Assembly: GCA_000711775.1 (NCBI GenBank)
Contig: ARYC01017081.1
Span: 186,001-250,000, forward strand
Length of the DNA: 64,000 nt
DNA from: Oxytricha trifallax
Lineage: Eukaryota > Ciliophora > Spirotrichea > Sporadotrichida > Oxytrichidae
Direction: 5' to 3'
The notes beneath the pieces are model-generated. The model ran no database searches and was not told where the DNA came from. It worked only from the letters and a program-made list of their open reading frames with translations. Positions 35,385-46,761 of this stretch are shown here, piece after piece. How positions within the stretch are numbered: position 1 is the first letter of the stretch; every line of letters starts with the position of its first letter. The translations under genes were made by a program, and so were the position numbers.

Positions 35385-36197
35385 ATGGAGAAAAATTATC
35401 CAAAAAACTGCTGCGTGTATTTATGTTTTCCATTAAAAATAATTCAAGACGGGCTGGGCTCTTCTGCTAATGTTTTTTCCTGAATAATATCAACACATTC
35501 AGAACTTACTCTGAGCATGAAGCCCATCTCTTTTCAAACACAATAAATAGCGACATCCTTGATTTGTTACATCTTACCCTTTATTTTTAATTGCCTATTT
35601 AAAATAATATTAAATAGCATTACTTTGTTTTGTAAAGTTGAAACTAGAATTCCTGCTTGATTTTGAATATTTTACTAAACTAGTCAGTGCTTAAATAATA
35701 ATCAACGCAAATAAAATATAATACGAGTAATAGCTTTGGTTTATCCTGCACACTGCAAAAATACTAGCATTTAGAGAAGCTAAAATGCGAATTTGGTTTC
35801 ACTTTATTTCTTGGTATAAAGATTTTACAATTTTAAGTTCAAATTATAAACGCTACTGAAGCTAAAGATATATTCTGGCAATCAATTAAAGTGTTAGCTG
35901 TCGTAAAACAATTTTAATCTATTAGTTTTAACATAAGTGAAAAACATTATGAATGTATGCTTAGAATATGATTGGTGGCAAACACTTTTGGGAAAAGAAG
36001 TATTATTGAATCACAAGAAAAAAAGCGCAAAGAATCTCAGAACTGCTTAATCCCAGTAACTTAATAACAATACTTATTGGCAACAGCAACTCCAGTAAAG
36101 CAAAGAGTCATTACTTCATCTCAGATTATTTCTGATCAAACCTAAAATCAACATGGTAAGAATTCATATTGTAACAAGATCTCAAAAATGAATTTAA
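35385..36197 (+). CDS. Putative small membrane protein, unknown family
   Basis: The ATG opens MEKNYPKNCCVYLCFPLKI, with a Cys pair and hydrophobic stretch. It reaches an in-frame TGA at about 35490 and continues in the same frame with a clear membrane segment (ICYILPFIFNCLFKIILNS, about 35560-35620). A further TGA-free frame at 35643-35971 holds LSCTLQKYQHLEKLKCEFGF and INATEAKDIFWQSIKVLAV. The last piece (35972-36197) reads NTFGKRSIIESQEKKRKE and then a Gln/Ser/Thr-rich tail to TGA. Frame changes suggest unseen introns or IESs. The internal TGA is odd: it could be decay, a misread base, or an unrecognised splice. Confidence 0.4.
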
Positions 36198-36602
36198 ACT
36201 GATCAAATATATAATGTTACTATTAATCCATCAATTTTTCTTATATGTTTTATTATATTCACAATTTTAATTAATATAGATAAAAATTATAATCATAAAT
36301 TTTAGAGAATCCCTGGTTCTTTTTATCAATTTTTAATTTTAGATCTTTCTCATTTCAATTATACTTGCTAAATATAATAAAATATATTGAAAACAAATAT
36401 GATAGTCATATATAAAAGTACCTTTCTTTAATAAATACATTCAAGAACAGTACAATAATCTTCTATTTTAATTAATTTGTAAAAGATCATCATTCAATGT
36501 ATTATTAAATAGTTAAAACATATTATTATATATATTAACTTTAATATTTATATTATTTTTAATTATTATTATTTTCAAATAAAAATTCATCTTAAAGAAT
36601 AA

Positions 36603-36731
36603 TATTAACATCTGAAAGCTTTAATATTCTCTTTCAAATGTTTCTTCGAATAATCTTAGCAGTGAACTTGATAATGTGTTTAAAAATGGGTTATTTCTGC
36701 ACCAAAAAGTACAATTATGGCTTTACAACGG
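36603..36731 (+). other. Exon-like segment ending in a GTAAGT donor
   Basis: A frame reading SNVSSNNLSSELDNVFKNGL and FLHQKVQLWLYN ends exactly at GTAAGT (36730-36735), a strong 5' splice-site match. No continuation was identified downstream, where the DNA is AT-rich up to 37.5 kb. Confidence 0.3.
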
Positions 36732-37520
36732 TAAGTAATGAAAATAGATGTATTTGATATTAATTTTATAAATTTTGAAATTAAAAATATTAAAAAAAAA
36801 GCTTAGTTAAATAGTAATTTTTATTTTATAATGAAATTAAAATTTTTTTATCTAAATAAATATCATTATTTTAATAAATTTACTAATCTATTTATTGCTA
36901 AGCTGGTTACGCTGTAAATTCGACTTACTCTTTATGAAAAGATAAAAAAAAAAACTAAATATTTTATCTTAAAATCCTTAAAACTTTTATTATACAAATA
37001 TAAAAGGGATATTTTCTATTCAATATAAATAATTAAACCCGCATCTTTCCTGTTGTTTCAATAAATGTGAAACAATAATAATAATAAGGCATTTGTAAAA
37101 ATTTAATTATATGAGAATATTTGTAAATATTTAAGAACATCTTGTAGTATATCAATAATAGGTATTGCTTTAAATTCAAGTTATAGTACTAATGTGTACT
37201 TATATTATTATGCTTACATTTAAATTTCTTTACAAGAGGTGGTAAGAGTAAAAAGGATATTTTTTAAATATAATAATTTATTGATGTAATTCAAAACTTT
37301 AAATTTTTAGTTTTTTGATATTTTCCCTGCTAATCTGATTTTATATTTATTTAATATGGATATAAGTTATTCCTTAAGCTATAAGCCAATTATCTCTGTA
37401 GCGAATATTGACACTCAAGAAATTTGAAAACATTAAAAAGTTAGAAACTGAGCGGAAAATTGCGAAATATTAAATACTCTTTCTTCAGATAATTTATAAA
37501 CAAAGTATTGTTTTGTAGCT

Positions 37521-40420
37521 TCAGTTAAATCGACTTGTCAAGGACTTCTAAAAACAACTCTAAGACTCTTAATTCTTGGTAACCGCAACTAATGTTATCT
37601 ATATGATATATTTTTTAAGTTTATACAAAAATTGACAATCTTAAGAAAAAATTTTCCTCTATATAATATTCTTCTCGAACTTTATATTCAATCTTTTGCA
37701 TGCTGGTTAAGAAATTTCTTGCCAAGTTTATTAATTGACTTCTATTTGACTAACTTCAGCTGCTTCAATATACATGGTTAAATTCTATTTGGATCTATCC
37801 AACTTCTATATGATTTTCGAACATTATTCTATTTTGGCATTTTGTTAACTAGCGTTAGAGATCTCTATTCTGCGAAAAGGATAAGATGGACTTATGGTTC
37901 GGGATTGAAAGTTGTTTTAGTAAAGGGTATTCATATGTGAAGTTGGATTTGAAGAACTCATGCCATCAGAAAAAGGACCACTACCTCCGCCCACAGATTA
38001 TTAATTTAAGTACTGGTTTCCATATTAACTTAAAGTGGAAGGTCTTCCTGAATATTCTTAATACTGGCTTCTCTGTCCATAATAATTACCATCCTCAAGT
38101 ATTAAGTTCAGAGTTAAAAATTAACTATCGTCAATCCTTATCGGGTCATTCTTAACTTAATACTACTACTATTGCCCATTGTTATTTTTGAAAAACTAGT
38201 ACATTAAATTATTCTAATTGTCTTAAGTGTTCCTTGAGCCAATATGACTTGCTTCTAGCTTATCTCCTCTCTAATCTTTCACATCACTATTGAATTAGCT
38301 GCTTTAGAGGTCTTATCTAGTATTTCCTATTTCATCAATCACATTAAAATCCTCGTTTTGGCTTTATCTTTGCATGTTTGAGTTAGAGACTAATTCATCA
38401 CTAACTTATAAAGAAGACATTAGTTGTTACTATGTGCTTGCTTTCGGGTCATATAGATTGGCTTTTCCTAACTCATCAAGCAATTCTTAATCTTAAATAG
38501 TGCCATTATAAGCAAACATTAATAGTGAGTTAAATTCTGATTTTATTAAATTAATTGGACAACAATACCTAACTTTTGTGCATTCAAGAATTAAGTGCAG
38601 CTTTTTTATGGAGTTGTTGTTCCCATAAACTTCATAAAGTGTCCTCCAGATCCATTTTATAGAGTTCCGCTTGAAATGTTAAATTTTGGCTTCGCATTTC
38701 CGGCTGTTGCCTCCTCCCCGTATACTTGCATTCCTTAAACCTTAAGATCCTAGTGTAGCTGAGTGATCTTATTTTTATGTCATTAATTTCTGAATATAGA
38801 TAAAACGTAAAAATCTTAAGATTCCATTCCTGGAGCACCTCTCATATGCATAAGTAAGCTCCTTGTGCCGTCATCTATGCTGCTTTTATTATCAAAGTAA
38901 ACACCTCCTGTACCAGTCAGATTGTTCGAATTATATGCATTATTAGTGCCTCCTTCTCTCCCTCTTACTGGAATGGGACTCATAAATTTTAAAACTTATA
39001 ACCCAAACTTCTCTAAATTTTTAAGCAATAAAACGAATTATTTCAAAACTCTAATGAGTCAAGGTTTTATTGAAAGACACATCTTCCTCTTTGCTCATAG
39101 GATTTTAATAGTTTTTCACTTAGTACTGCTCCAGTCGGATTTAATCTGTTATATGGAATTCTCTCTGAGAATTTCATTGCTCAAATTATTATATTTAAAG
39201 CAATAAGGGACGATTTAAATTATTCCATAATAATAATAATTGTTTTTATCAACTGATGATCTTAGCGAGTGTTGACCAAACTACATTTTCAGATTTAAAT
39301 TAATTTTAGTAAATTTAATAATTAAATAATTTAATTTCTTGAATGAGAAAATATATAAAGTATTTTGTAAATTAGCTTACCTCACTACTTGCACTTTAGG
39401 AAATCGATTAAAAATGATTATATCCAAATTTATTTGTAACATTTTTCTAATTTGTTAAAACGATTAATTAGTATAGTTTATTTTATATTTAAAAAAATAT
39501 AACTACATTTATTTGTATTGAGAGCAGGGACTCTTATAATTTAAGTCTACTAACCTATTCCTCCACTGTTCATTGTATTTTTGGAAAAAAAATTTCCTCC
39601 TAAATTGTTAAAATCCTAGATTAAATTCATCTATCCTTCCATATTTTGAGCTCCGTTCCCGTTGAAACCATTTTGAATTATATAGCTTAAAATATATTAA
39701 GTTTCTTTATATAATAATTATATTTTACTTCAAATTTTATGATCGCATTTAAATGGCTGTAATTATTAATAATTAAGTTTTTAACATTAAATTTAACAAT
39801 AATACTCTATCACACAGAACTTCCAGCAAACAGACCAGGATGAAAGGATTCCTTAGACCTTGCTAAGAAAATAGGGGGCTTGTGAATCTAGAGTCATTCG
39901 AGGAGATTGTCTCAAGGAGGAATGGTTGACCCATCTACTAAGCTAACATTATTCTACTGTCAAGATTGCCTATATAAAAAAGTTTGTTTAAGTATTGATG
40001 TTCATAAATTTTCATAAAATACTTCATAAATTATGTAAAATCAATGTTTTCATATTAAATGTTATGAAAATCACAGCAAATTAATAGTGATTATCACTAC
40101 TTTATCTTAAATCTATTTTTAAAAACTACTAAGAGTTATGTGTTTAGTTTGTAGAAGCTTTAGATTGCTAGGTTTCAAAGGGGATGAACTGTATAATAAA
40201 AATTTCCTAAAAGTTTTTTGAATTTATTTAATTAGTTAACAAATATATTCTAGTTCTGTGAGTAATACAACTCACTATAATAAGTTTAGGAAATTAGATT
40301 AAATTATATGAATTAATTTACCTAGCTTGTAAGTTTCTCCTGTGAGTTCGAAGAATCTCTAATCACATTATTTGTCAAAGATTAGTCCCTGCCTTCTCTT
40401 TTATTGTTCTCTATTTTTAT
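37521..40420 (-). CDS. Asn/Gln/Ser/Gly-rich low-complexity protein
   Basis: On the - strand the 3' part is continuous from about 38530 to the TGA at 37521-37523, with NGTIQDQELLDELGKANLYD, YYGQRSQYQEYSGRPSTL, a GGGSGPFSDGMSSSNPTSH stretch and a Lys-rich C-terminus. Going upstream, three short GT...AG introns restore the frame: 32 nt (QKL/EFNSLL), 39 nt (SQDFY/ITQLHQ) and 67 nt (YEQRGR/QKFGLQ). Further pieces are SERIPYNRLNPTGAVLSEKL (39170), FNNLGGNFF and NGFNGNGAQNMEGQ (39560-39680), MLAQQMGQPFLLETISSND (39920) and REGRDQSLTNNVIRDSSNSQ (40400). No enzyme domain is visible; such composition is common in ciliate RNA-binding or scaffold proteins, but that is only analogy. It is divergent from the next gene. 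Confidence 0.6.
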
Positions 40421-41042
40421 AAAAAATATAAGAAATTGCACAAATTACCAATAACTTATTTAACTAATATTTATTTATATATATTTTTTATTTATTATCG
40501 ATTGAATTGTCTCTTTATTAATTCTAAGATGAATTGTTCATATATTATGATTAATTGTTGTAGTTGCTGTTATTTTAGAGATTTTTTAGTTTCATATTTA
40601 TTTTAAATAATATTTGTTAAGAAATTAAAATATAAAGACTGAAATTAATAATTTACTATTTTTTAACATTCATTATATTATAGGAATAATCTAATAATTT
40701 AAAGACTTTTTTATAACTAAAATTAAACTTTATATTTAATAAATAAAATTAGCATAATTAAAATAATGGAATGAATTAAGTACTTTAACAATTATAAAAT
40801 GTATCAATTAATTATTTATTATAAAATTTGCAAATTCTATATGATTATCTGATTTCAAGAATTTTCACAATTTATATACTCAAATAAATCCCTAAAATGA
40901 AAAATAAATTCTATTTCTACTTAATAGTGATTAATAGTCAACTAAAAATTCTAAGTGCAGATAAAAATTTGTTTTATATAAATAAATAATTGCAATTTAT
41001 AAATATTAGTTTAAATTTGATTAGATAATATATTATTTAAGA

Positions 41043-44000
41043 TGAATGTAAGTAGTAATATAGAAAATGGACAAGTAGAATAGTAAAAAATTAAAAATTC
41101 CAAAAACTTAAATAATTACTAAACAAATATTAAATTAGTATCAATTTGGTTAGTTTGCTCATTTAAAAATTTGTTAATCCAATTCTGATTAAAAGTTATT
41201 GATTTTAATGCCTATTTTTAATAATAAATAAGTAAATATCAAATATTTATAACGACTTGATAAACAAAACATCACTAAAAAAGAATATAATAAATAAAGA
41301 AAAATATAATCAAAATTCTAATCCTCATCAAAATGAGCAAGCCATCTAAGAACATTATTTATTTATGTTTTATAGTGAATATAAATTAATTAAAAATTTT
41401 AATTAAATTTATTGATAAGACACAAGTGAATAGGAGGCATTACAAATTATGTTGAAAGATCACATCATTTTATTAATTATAGTGTGAAATTATGATAATA
41501 TTGGTATTTTAATTTAATTTTTCATCATTGCAAAGTTGTATGCATAAGGAGAATTAGAGGATTTTACTAATTATTTTTATAAAAATATATTAATAATTCT
41601 ATATTTTTTACTCTTAAATGTCTTGAGTAATCATGTAGCATTCTTAAACCACATCCAATAAGATATTTTATCTTTACTTTTATGAATTAAAATTCAAGGA
41701 AATTTACTACTTAAATTTTTTAATTCATTTTTTTTATGTTTTTAATAGTTTTTAGGAATTTCCAAATCAATTCAAATAAAAAAGGTAAAATAATCTCATA
41801 AATATATAATTTTATACATATTTATCAAAATAAGTAAATAAAATATATAATCCAATACTGTAAAATGATTCTAATGAGAAAACTCAGTAAATCATAATAC
41901 ATTCCCATCTTGAACCCATAAATTTTACCAATATTATTCATTTAATATATAAAGTGAAAAAAATAATAGAAGCAAAAGTATTCTTAATTAATTTTATTTT
42001 TTAATAATATTTTATTTATAATTTGATTTATAGATGTGTAATAATATAACATACTCTAATATTAAAATATTCTATTGTTTTATTATTCAATACTTCATAA
42101 TAAAAGGATAGTATTTCATTTTTTATTATTTTGAAATTTGCATAAGTTTCATATTTATCATAAAGTTTTTATTCTAGTTTGATCAAAAATATTTTCAAAT
42201 TTTTTGTAGAATTTTTAATAAAAATTAGATAAATAAATGATTCTCAAAAAAAGTATCAATTAAAATAAATCAGTTTTAATTTTTCAATACCTCTGTTATG
42301 GATGTACCAAGAACTAAATCAATAGAGTAAATGAAAAATGGTTGTAGCAGCAATTTGATTTTTGATAAATTTATAGAGAAAGAATCTACCATAAATAATA
42401 CAATAGATTTATATGTATTTTATACAAAATTCAATTTAATTTTTTTAAAAATAAAATAAACTGTTGGTATTTTTATATATATAAATATTTAATAAAATAA
42501 TATCAAAAATGGAAATACTGGACATTAAATTAATCAATATAATCAACTGAATGGTATTTTGAACCAATAATTGAAAAATAGTTTTGCAGAAGCTGGTAAT
42601 ATTGTATAAATAATATAAGTGCAAAAATGTTTATCTAAAAATTTTACAGAGATTAAATTTTATATTTCATATAAAAATAGCATGGACCACTTTCAATAAT
42701 AGAGAAATGTAAATTTTAAATGTATATCTTAAAATAACAATGCCAAATAATTTGTAATTTTTGTTTAGACATTTTATATAATAAATTTTCAGACCTACCC
42801 ATAATTAGAAATTCAAGTAACAAATCCTGTAAAAGGTTCACAGTCGTAAATATTACGAATAACTTTTTTTGAGATTTTTTTAACAATATTTATTTAAAAC
42901 TTTATACTAAATTAAAATCTAACTACCAAGCGTTGAGAAAATAGAGGAAGTAATAAACATTAACAAGTAGAGTGTTATTGAGCACATACTTTTGAAAAAA
43001 ACGTGATTAAAAACTCATGGATAAATAATATCAAATGCTAAATAAAAATGAACAATTTAGAAATTATACACCAAGCTAACTTGTTTAAAAAGATTTATAT
43101 TAGTTATTAAATTACTTGATTTTTGAAAAGTATAGGTGATTTATAGATTTTCCAATTTACTATTTATATTTTCTTAAAGCAACTCAGGAATGATTAATGG
43201 AATGAATTAATTTAATCAGCAGTTGATCGAGAACCCCCTATCGTTACAAAATTACCAGTATTCTCTAATAAAATTGTAATTATATTTATTTCTCTAATAA
43301 TTATTACTATAAACTTAATTAATTCCCTTTTTTACTTTACATATTAATAGCAAACATCCCTGCTTAACAACTTATAGGAGTAGCTAGACTTAAATACATA
43401 CTTATAGCAGCAGTTATTTATGCAAGATAATTTCAGTAAAATGAATTAAAATCAAATGCTAAGCAAAAACTAATTTGCTATCAATCCTCTGTAGCAGAAT
43501 TTCTAATCCAATGCTTTTTAATTTATTGAATTAAATTATAAATAAAAAAATTATTGAGAATATTTTATTGTGTATAATTAAAAAAGTAATTATGATTTTT
43601 TCTTTAATATAAGTAAAACTTCAAGCAGTCTTGATTCATTGAGATTGGCATTGTAGTGCAACGATAACCCTCAAATATATTTATTAGCAATTTTTAAACT
43701 ATATTGGGATATATTATTAATAATCTATTTAAGATAATGACCTGGAAAATAATATGCTCACAAAATCATTCAATCAATAATAGCTATTCCCTCATAATAA
43801 TAATGTCAGTAATTAAGCTAATAAGTAAATCAATCTCAATTCTATAAATCATTTCCAGAACTAAACCGATAAAAAATATAAATAAATAAGATTTTCTTAT
43901 TCATTAAGTATTAAGATTTTGCTTAAATTTTAATTTAATTAATCGATCCAAAATTAGCACTGAACAAAATAATTAGCAATAATTTTAATATTACTAAAAT

Positions 44001-45960
44001 ACAATTGAATCGGGAAATTATAAAAATAAATACATAACGTTCATTCATTTAAATATAAACAGCCAAGTATTTGAGTGTAATGTAAATCAAATTTGTGAGC
44101 AACTTAACAGGATTCTAGCCATCTGATTAGTGTGTTTAACTGTTTAATCGTTAATTATAATAATTATCTTAATATTAAAATTTTGATTAATTTAATAAAT
44201 TCCACTAAACAGATAAGCACACTAAACAGGGCTCCATTAATCTGTGTATCTGCTCAAAGAGATAAAATGAGCAACTAAACACACTAAACAGATGTCCTGA
44301 ATGTGTGTATACTGTTTAATGCTAGTAAATGTAATGAGCAACTAAATAAACTAAACAGATAAAGTATTTTGCGTGTATTAGTTTAATTTAATTTAAAAAG
44401 ATTAGTAATTGCTCTTAACTCTAATGACATTGATGATTCATTTGACTATCTCTCCATTTGCTCCTGATTGCCTTCCTCTTCATTTCCATCGTCAGAGTGC
44501 GCGTGTGTATCATCTGCCTTGCTACTTTCCACATATCTCTTGTACAGATGTCAAGCTAAGTCCACTCGAGTGAATGGGAACGGTTCGTCTCTTCTATACG
44601 ATTGTAATTCTAGTTTACAGACTGTGATCCTCTCCATGAATGCGTCATAATCCTTTACTCTTCTGATCGTAGGGCAGTTGATGGGCCGTGATGTCAATTG
44701 AAATGTTCCTGAATGTTATCTATGTCTCTCTGAGCTTTACGCCGACTGAGTTACTCTGCTCTCCGCTCAATCAAGGTAGATCTAAATGTGCGATAAGCAT
44801 CTCTGTGATATTTTCATGCCTTTTTCAAGATCAGTCCAATATTACTGCTGCTTTGCTGTGGTAAGCTATAGAATGATATGAGTCGTGCATCTATAGTTCA
44901 TTGGCGGCATCCTTTGAAAAGTATCGTAGTTTTATCAGCACCCGATGCAATTCAGATCATAGAGCAAGCCTCGTCCATTACATTGAATATTTAATTTTTT
45001 TAATTACTAATCTTTTTAAATTAAATTAAACTAATACACGCAAAATACTTGATCTGTTTAGTTTATTTAGGTTCTCATTACATTTACTAGCATTAAACAG
45101 TATATACACATTCAGGACATCTGTTTAGTGTGTTTAGTTGCTCATTTTATCTCTTTGAGCAGATACACAGATTAATGGAGCCCTGTTTAGTGTGCTTATC
45201 TGTTTAGTGGAATTTATTAAATTAATCAAAATTTTAATATTAAGATAATTATTATAATTAACGATTAAACAGTTAAACACACTAATCAGATGGCTAGAAT
45301 CCTGTTAAGTTGCTCACAAATTTGATTTACATTACACTCAAATACTTGGCTGTTTATATTTAAATGAATGAACGTTATGTATTTATTTTTATAATTTCCC
45401 GATTCAATTGTATTTTAGTAATAATAACAATTTATGCTTCAAAATGTGTTATAATATTTCAGATATAGAAAATAAAAATTAATAAATGCTTTATTTTTAT
45501 TATTTTTATTTTGGAGTTGAGTTTATTTTTTATATGATTAAATATCTATTAAAACTCAATCTAGACAGAATAAAATTTTTATATTCACATATACTATAAT
45601 TCATTCACAAATACCAACTGTAAGATTGGCAACTAATTTTTAGCTTTCAATAGATATAATATATAAAATTAAATTTCACTATAATCTTATAACCTTCATG
45701 CCTCCCTTCAATTATAAACACAAATTTTAGATAAATTTCTTGATTTAAAATTTTTCTATATTTATAAGAGATAAGCAAAACTTAGATTCCTTTTGAAAGC
45801 ATGACATTATTTGAGCAGTGGCACTCGATCATAAATAAATTTCAAAATCCATTTTCTACAGATCAAAATTTGTAAGATTTCTAAGATTAATTTAATTTAT
45901 AGAATTAATGAGTAATTACTTTAACAAAACGCTTCCCTCAATCAGGAATTATAGAATATT
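41043..45960 (+). CDS. Asn/Gln-rich protein in many short pieces
   Basis: The ATG begins MNVSSNIENGQVEQQKIKNS. Short coding-like pieces follow, separated by AT-rich inserts: NQNSNPHQNEQAIQEH (41310), NDSNEKTQQIIIHSHLEPIN (41870), MDVPRTKSIEQMKNG (42300), INQYNQLNGILNQQLKNSFA (42530), TYPQLEIQVTNPVKGSQS (42790), LPSVEKIEEVININKQSVIE (42925), GMINGMNQFNQQLIENPLSL (43190), LNNLQEQLDLNTYLQQQLFM (43360), SSSLDSLRLAL (43625) and a N/Q-rich piece at 43745. A long-inverted-repeat element intervenes. A piece reading MTLFEQWHSIINKFQNPFST (45805-45910) may be the 3' end. The number of pieces in 5 kb is typical of heavily IES-interrupted germline loci. Function unknown; the joins and the link across the element are inferred. 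Confidence 0.45.
43990..45422. mobile_element. 1.43-kb long-inverted-repeat element with GC-richer core
   Basis: Arms of about 421 bp (43990-44410 and 45002-45422) are almost identical inverted copies with only a handful of mismatches. Each arm contains several ACTAAACAG/ACTGTTTA units. The 590-bp core is clearly GC-richer than its surroundings. The near-identity of the arms suggests recent origin or arm conversion. No close match to Tec, TBE or other named elements was recognised. Confidence 0.9.
44411..45001 (-). pseudogene. Broken reading frame in the core of the long-inverted-repeat element
   Basis: On the - strand, protein-like sequence begins MDEACSMI (44978) and includes ASGADKTTILFKGCRQ, KYHRDAYRTFRSTLIERRAE, then, one frame over, RRVKDYDAFMERITVCKLEL, HLYKRYVESSK and an acidic tail. 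TGA codons fall at four places in the first frame and one in the second; several sit where a Trp would fit, and no in-frame TGG was seen. One frame change is needed near 44690. It may be a decayed transposase or accessory gene; I do not recognise it. If TGA were Trp the frame would be far more open, which is noted but unproven. Confidence 0.45.
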
Positions 45961-46761
45961 AATGAAGGCCAATAGTCACTTTATATTTATTTTATAATTA
46001 AAAAAAATTTCATTTCTAGTTTTTAATTGGAATTTTTTTTTCCTCCAAATTATTATATAAATACTTTCGTTTTTACCTTTAATGAACCAAAATCCATTCG
46101 CTGTTTCAGGATAATCAGATTTTAGTAAAAAACGATTGTTTAAAATTATAACTATATTTTTCAATATTATAATTTTATATATTAAATCATAAAAACTAAT
46201 TTATTTATAATGACTTTATATATTTTATAAATTGTAAGTGTAAATAACAACTACTATTTTTTACTAACATATAATTTTATAGTGTTGAAAGAATAGATGA
46301 AATTGATCATGAAGTTATTAAGGATTTCGCAAATTAAAAATCCTAAAATAAAAAATAATAACCAAAGAAAATAAAAACTGAAAAAGCCAATATACCGACA
46401 TAAAAATAAAATGTGAAAGATAATGAAAAATAAACTTAAAGAATGACTAAGAAGAGTCATACTACAAATAATGCTAAGAATATAAATGAACATCATCAAA
46501 TTAAACTTATTTTAAAAATATTATAAATCATATCTTGGATATAATATAAAAATTAAAAAAAAGGATCGTCAATTTATTCAAAGGGTCTTTGCAAGTATTA
46601 ATAAAAACTGAAAAAAACAAAATTTATTTAACTATGTTTTAAAATGATATATTTTTATAGTTTTCCATTTATAAATTGAGTGTTCTAATAAATTCAATAT
46701 GCTTGTTTTCTAAATACTATGTCTCTATATATAAATAAAAAATAATGAAAATATAAAACTT

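Noticed and set aside
37886..39206. Plus- and minus-strand open frames at 37886-38155, 38632-38838 and 38922-39206
   Set aside because: With TAA/TAG as Gln, a continuous - strand gene with three frame-restoring introns explains the region; these frames are antisense or wrong-phase shadows.
44468..44650. Plus-strand frame in the core of the long-inverted-repeat element
   Set aside because: The - strand frame is longer and more protein-like when single breaks are allowed.
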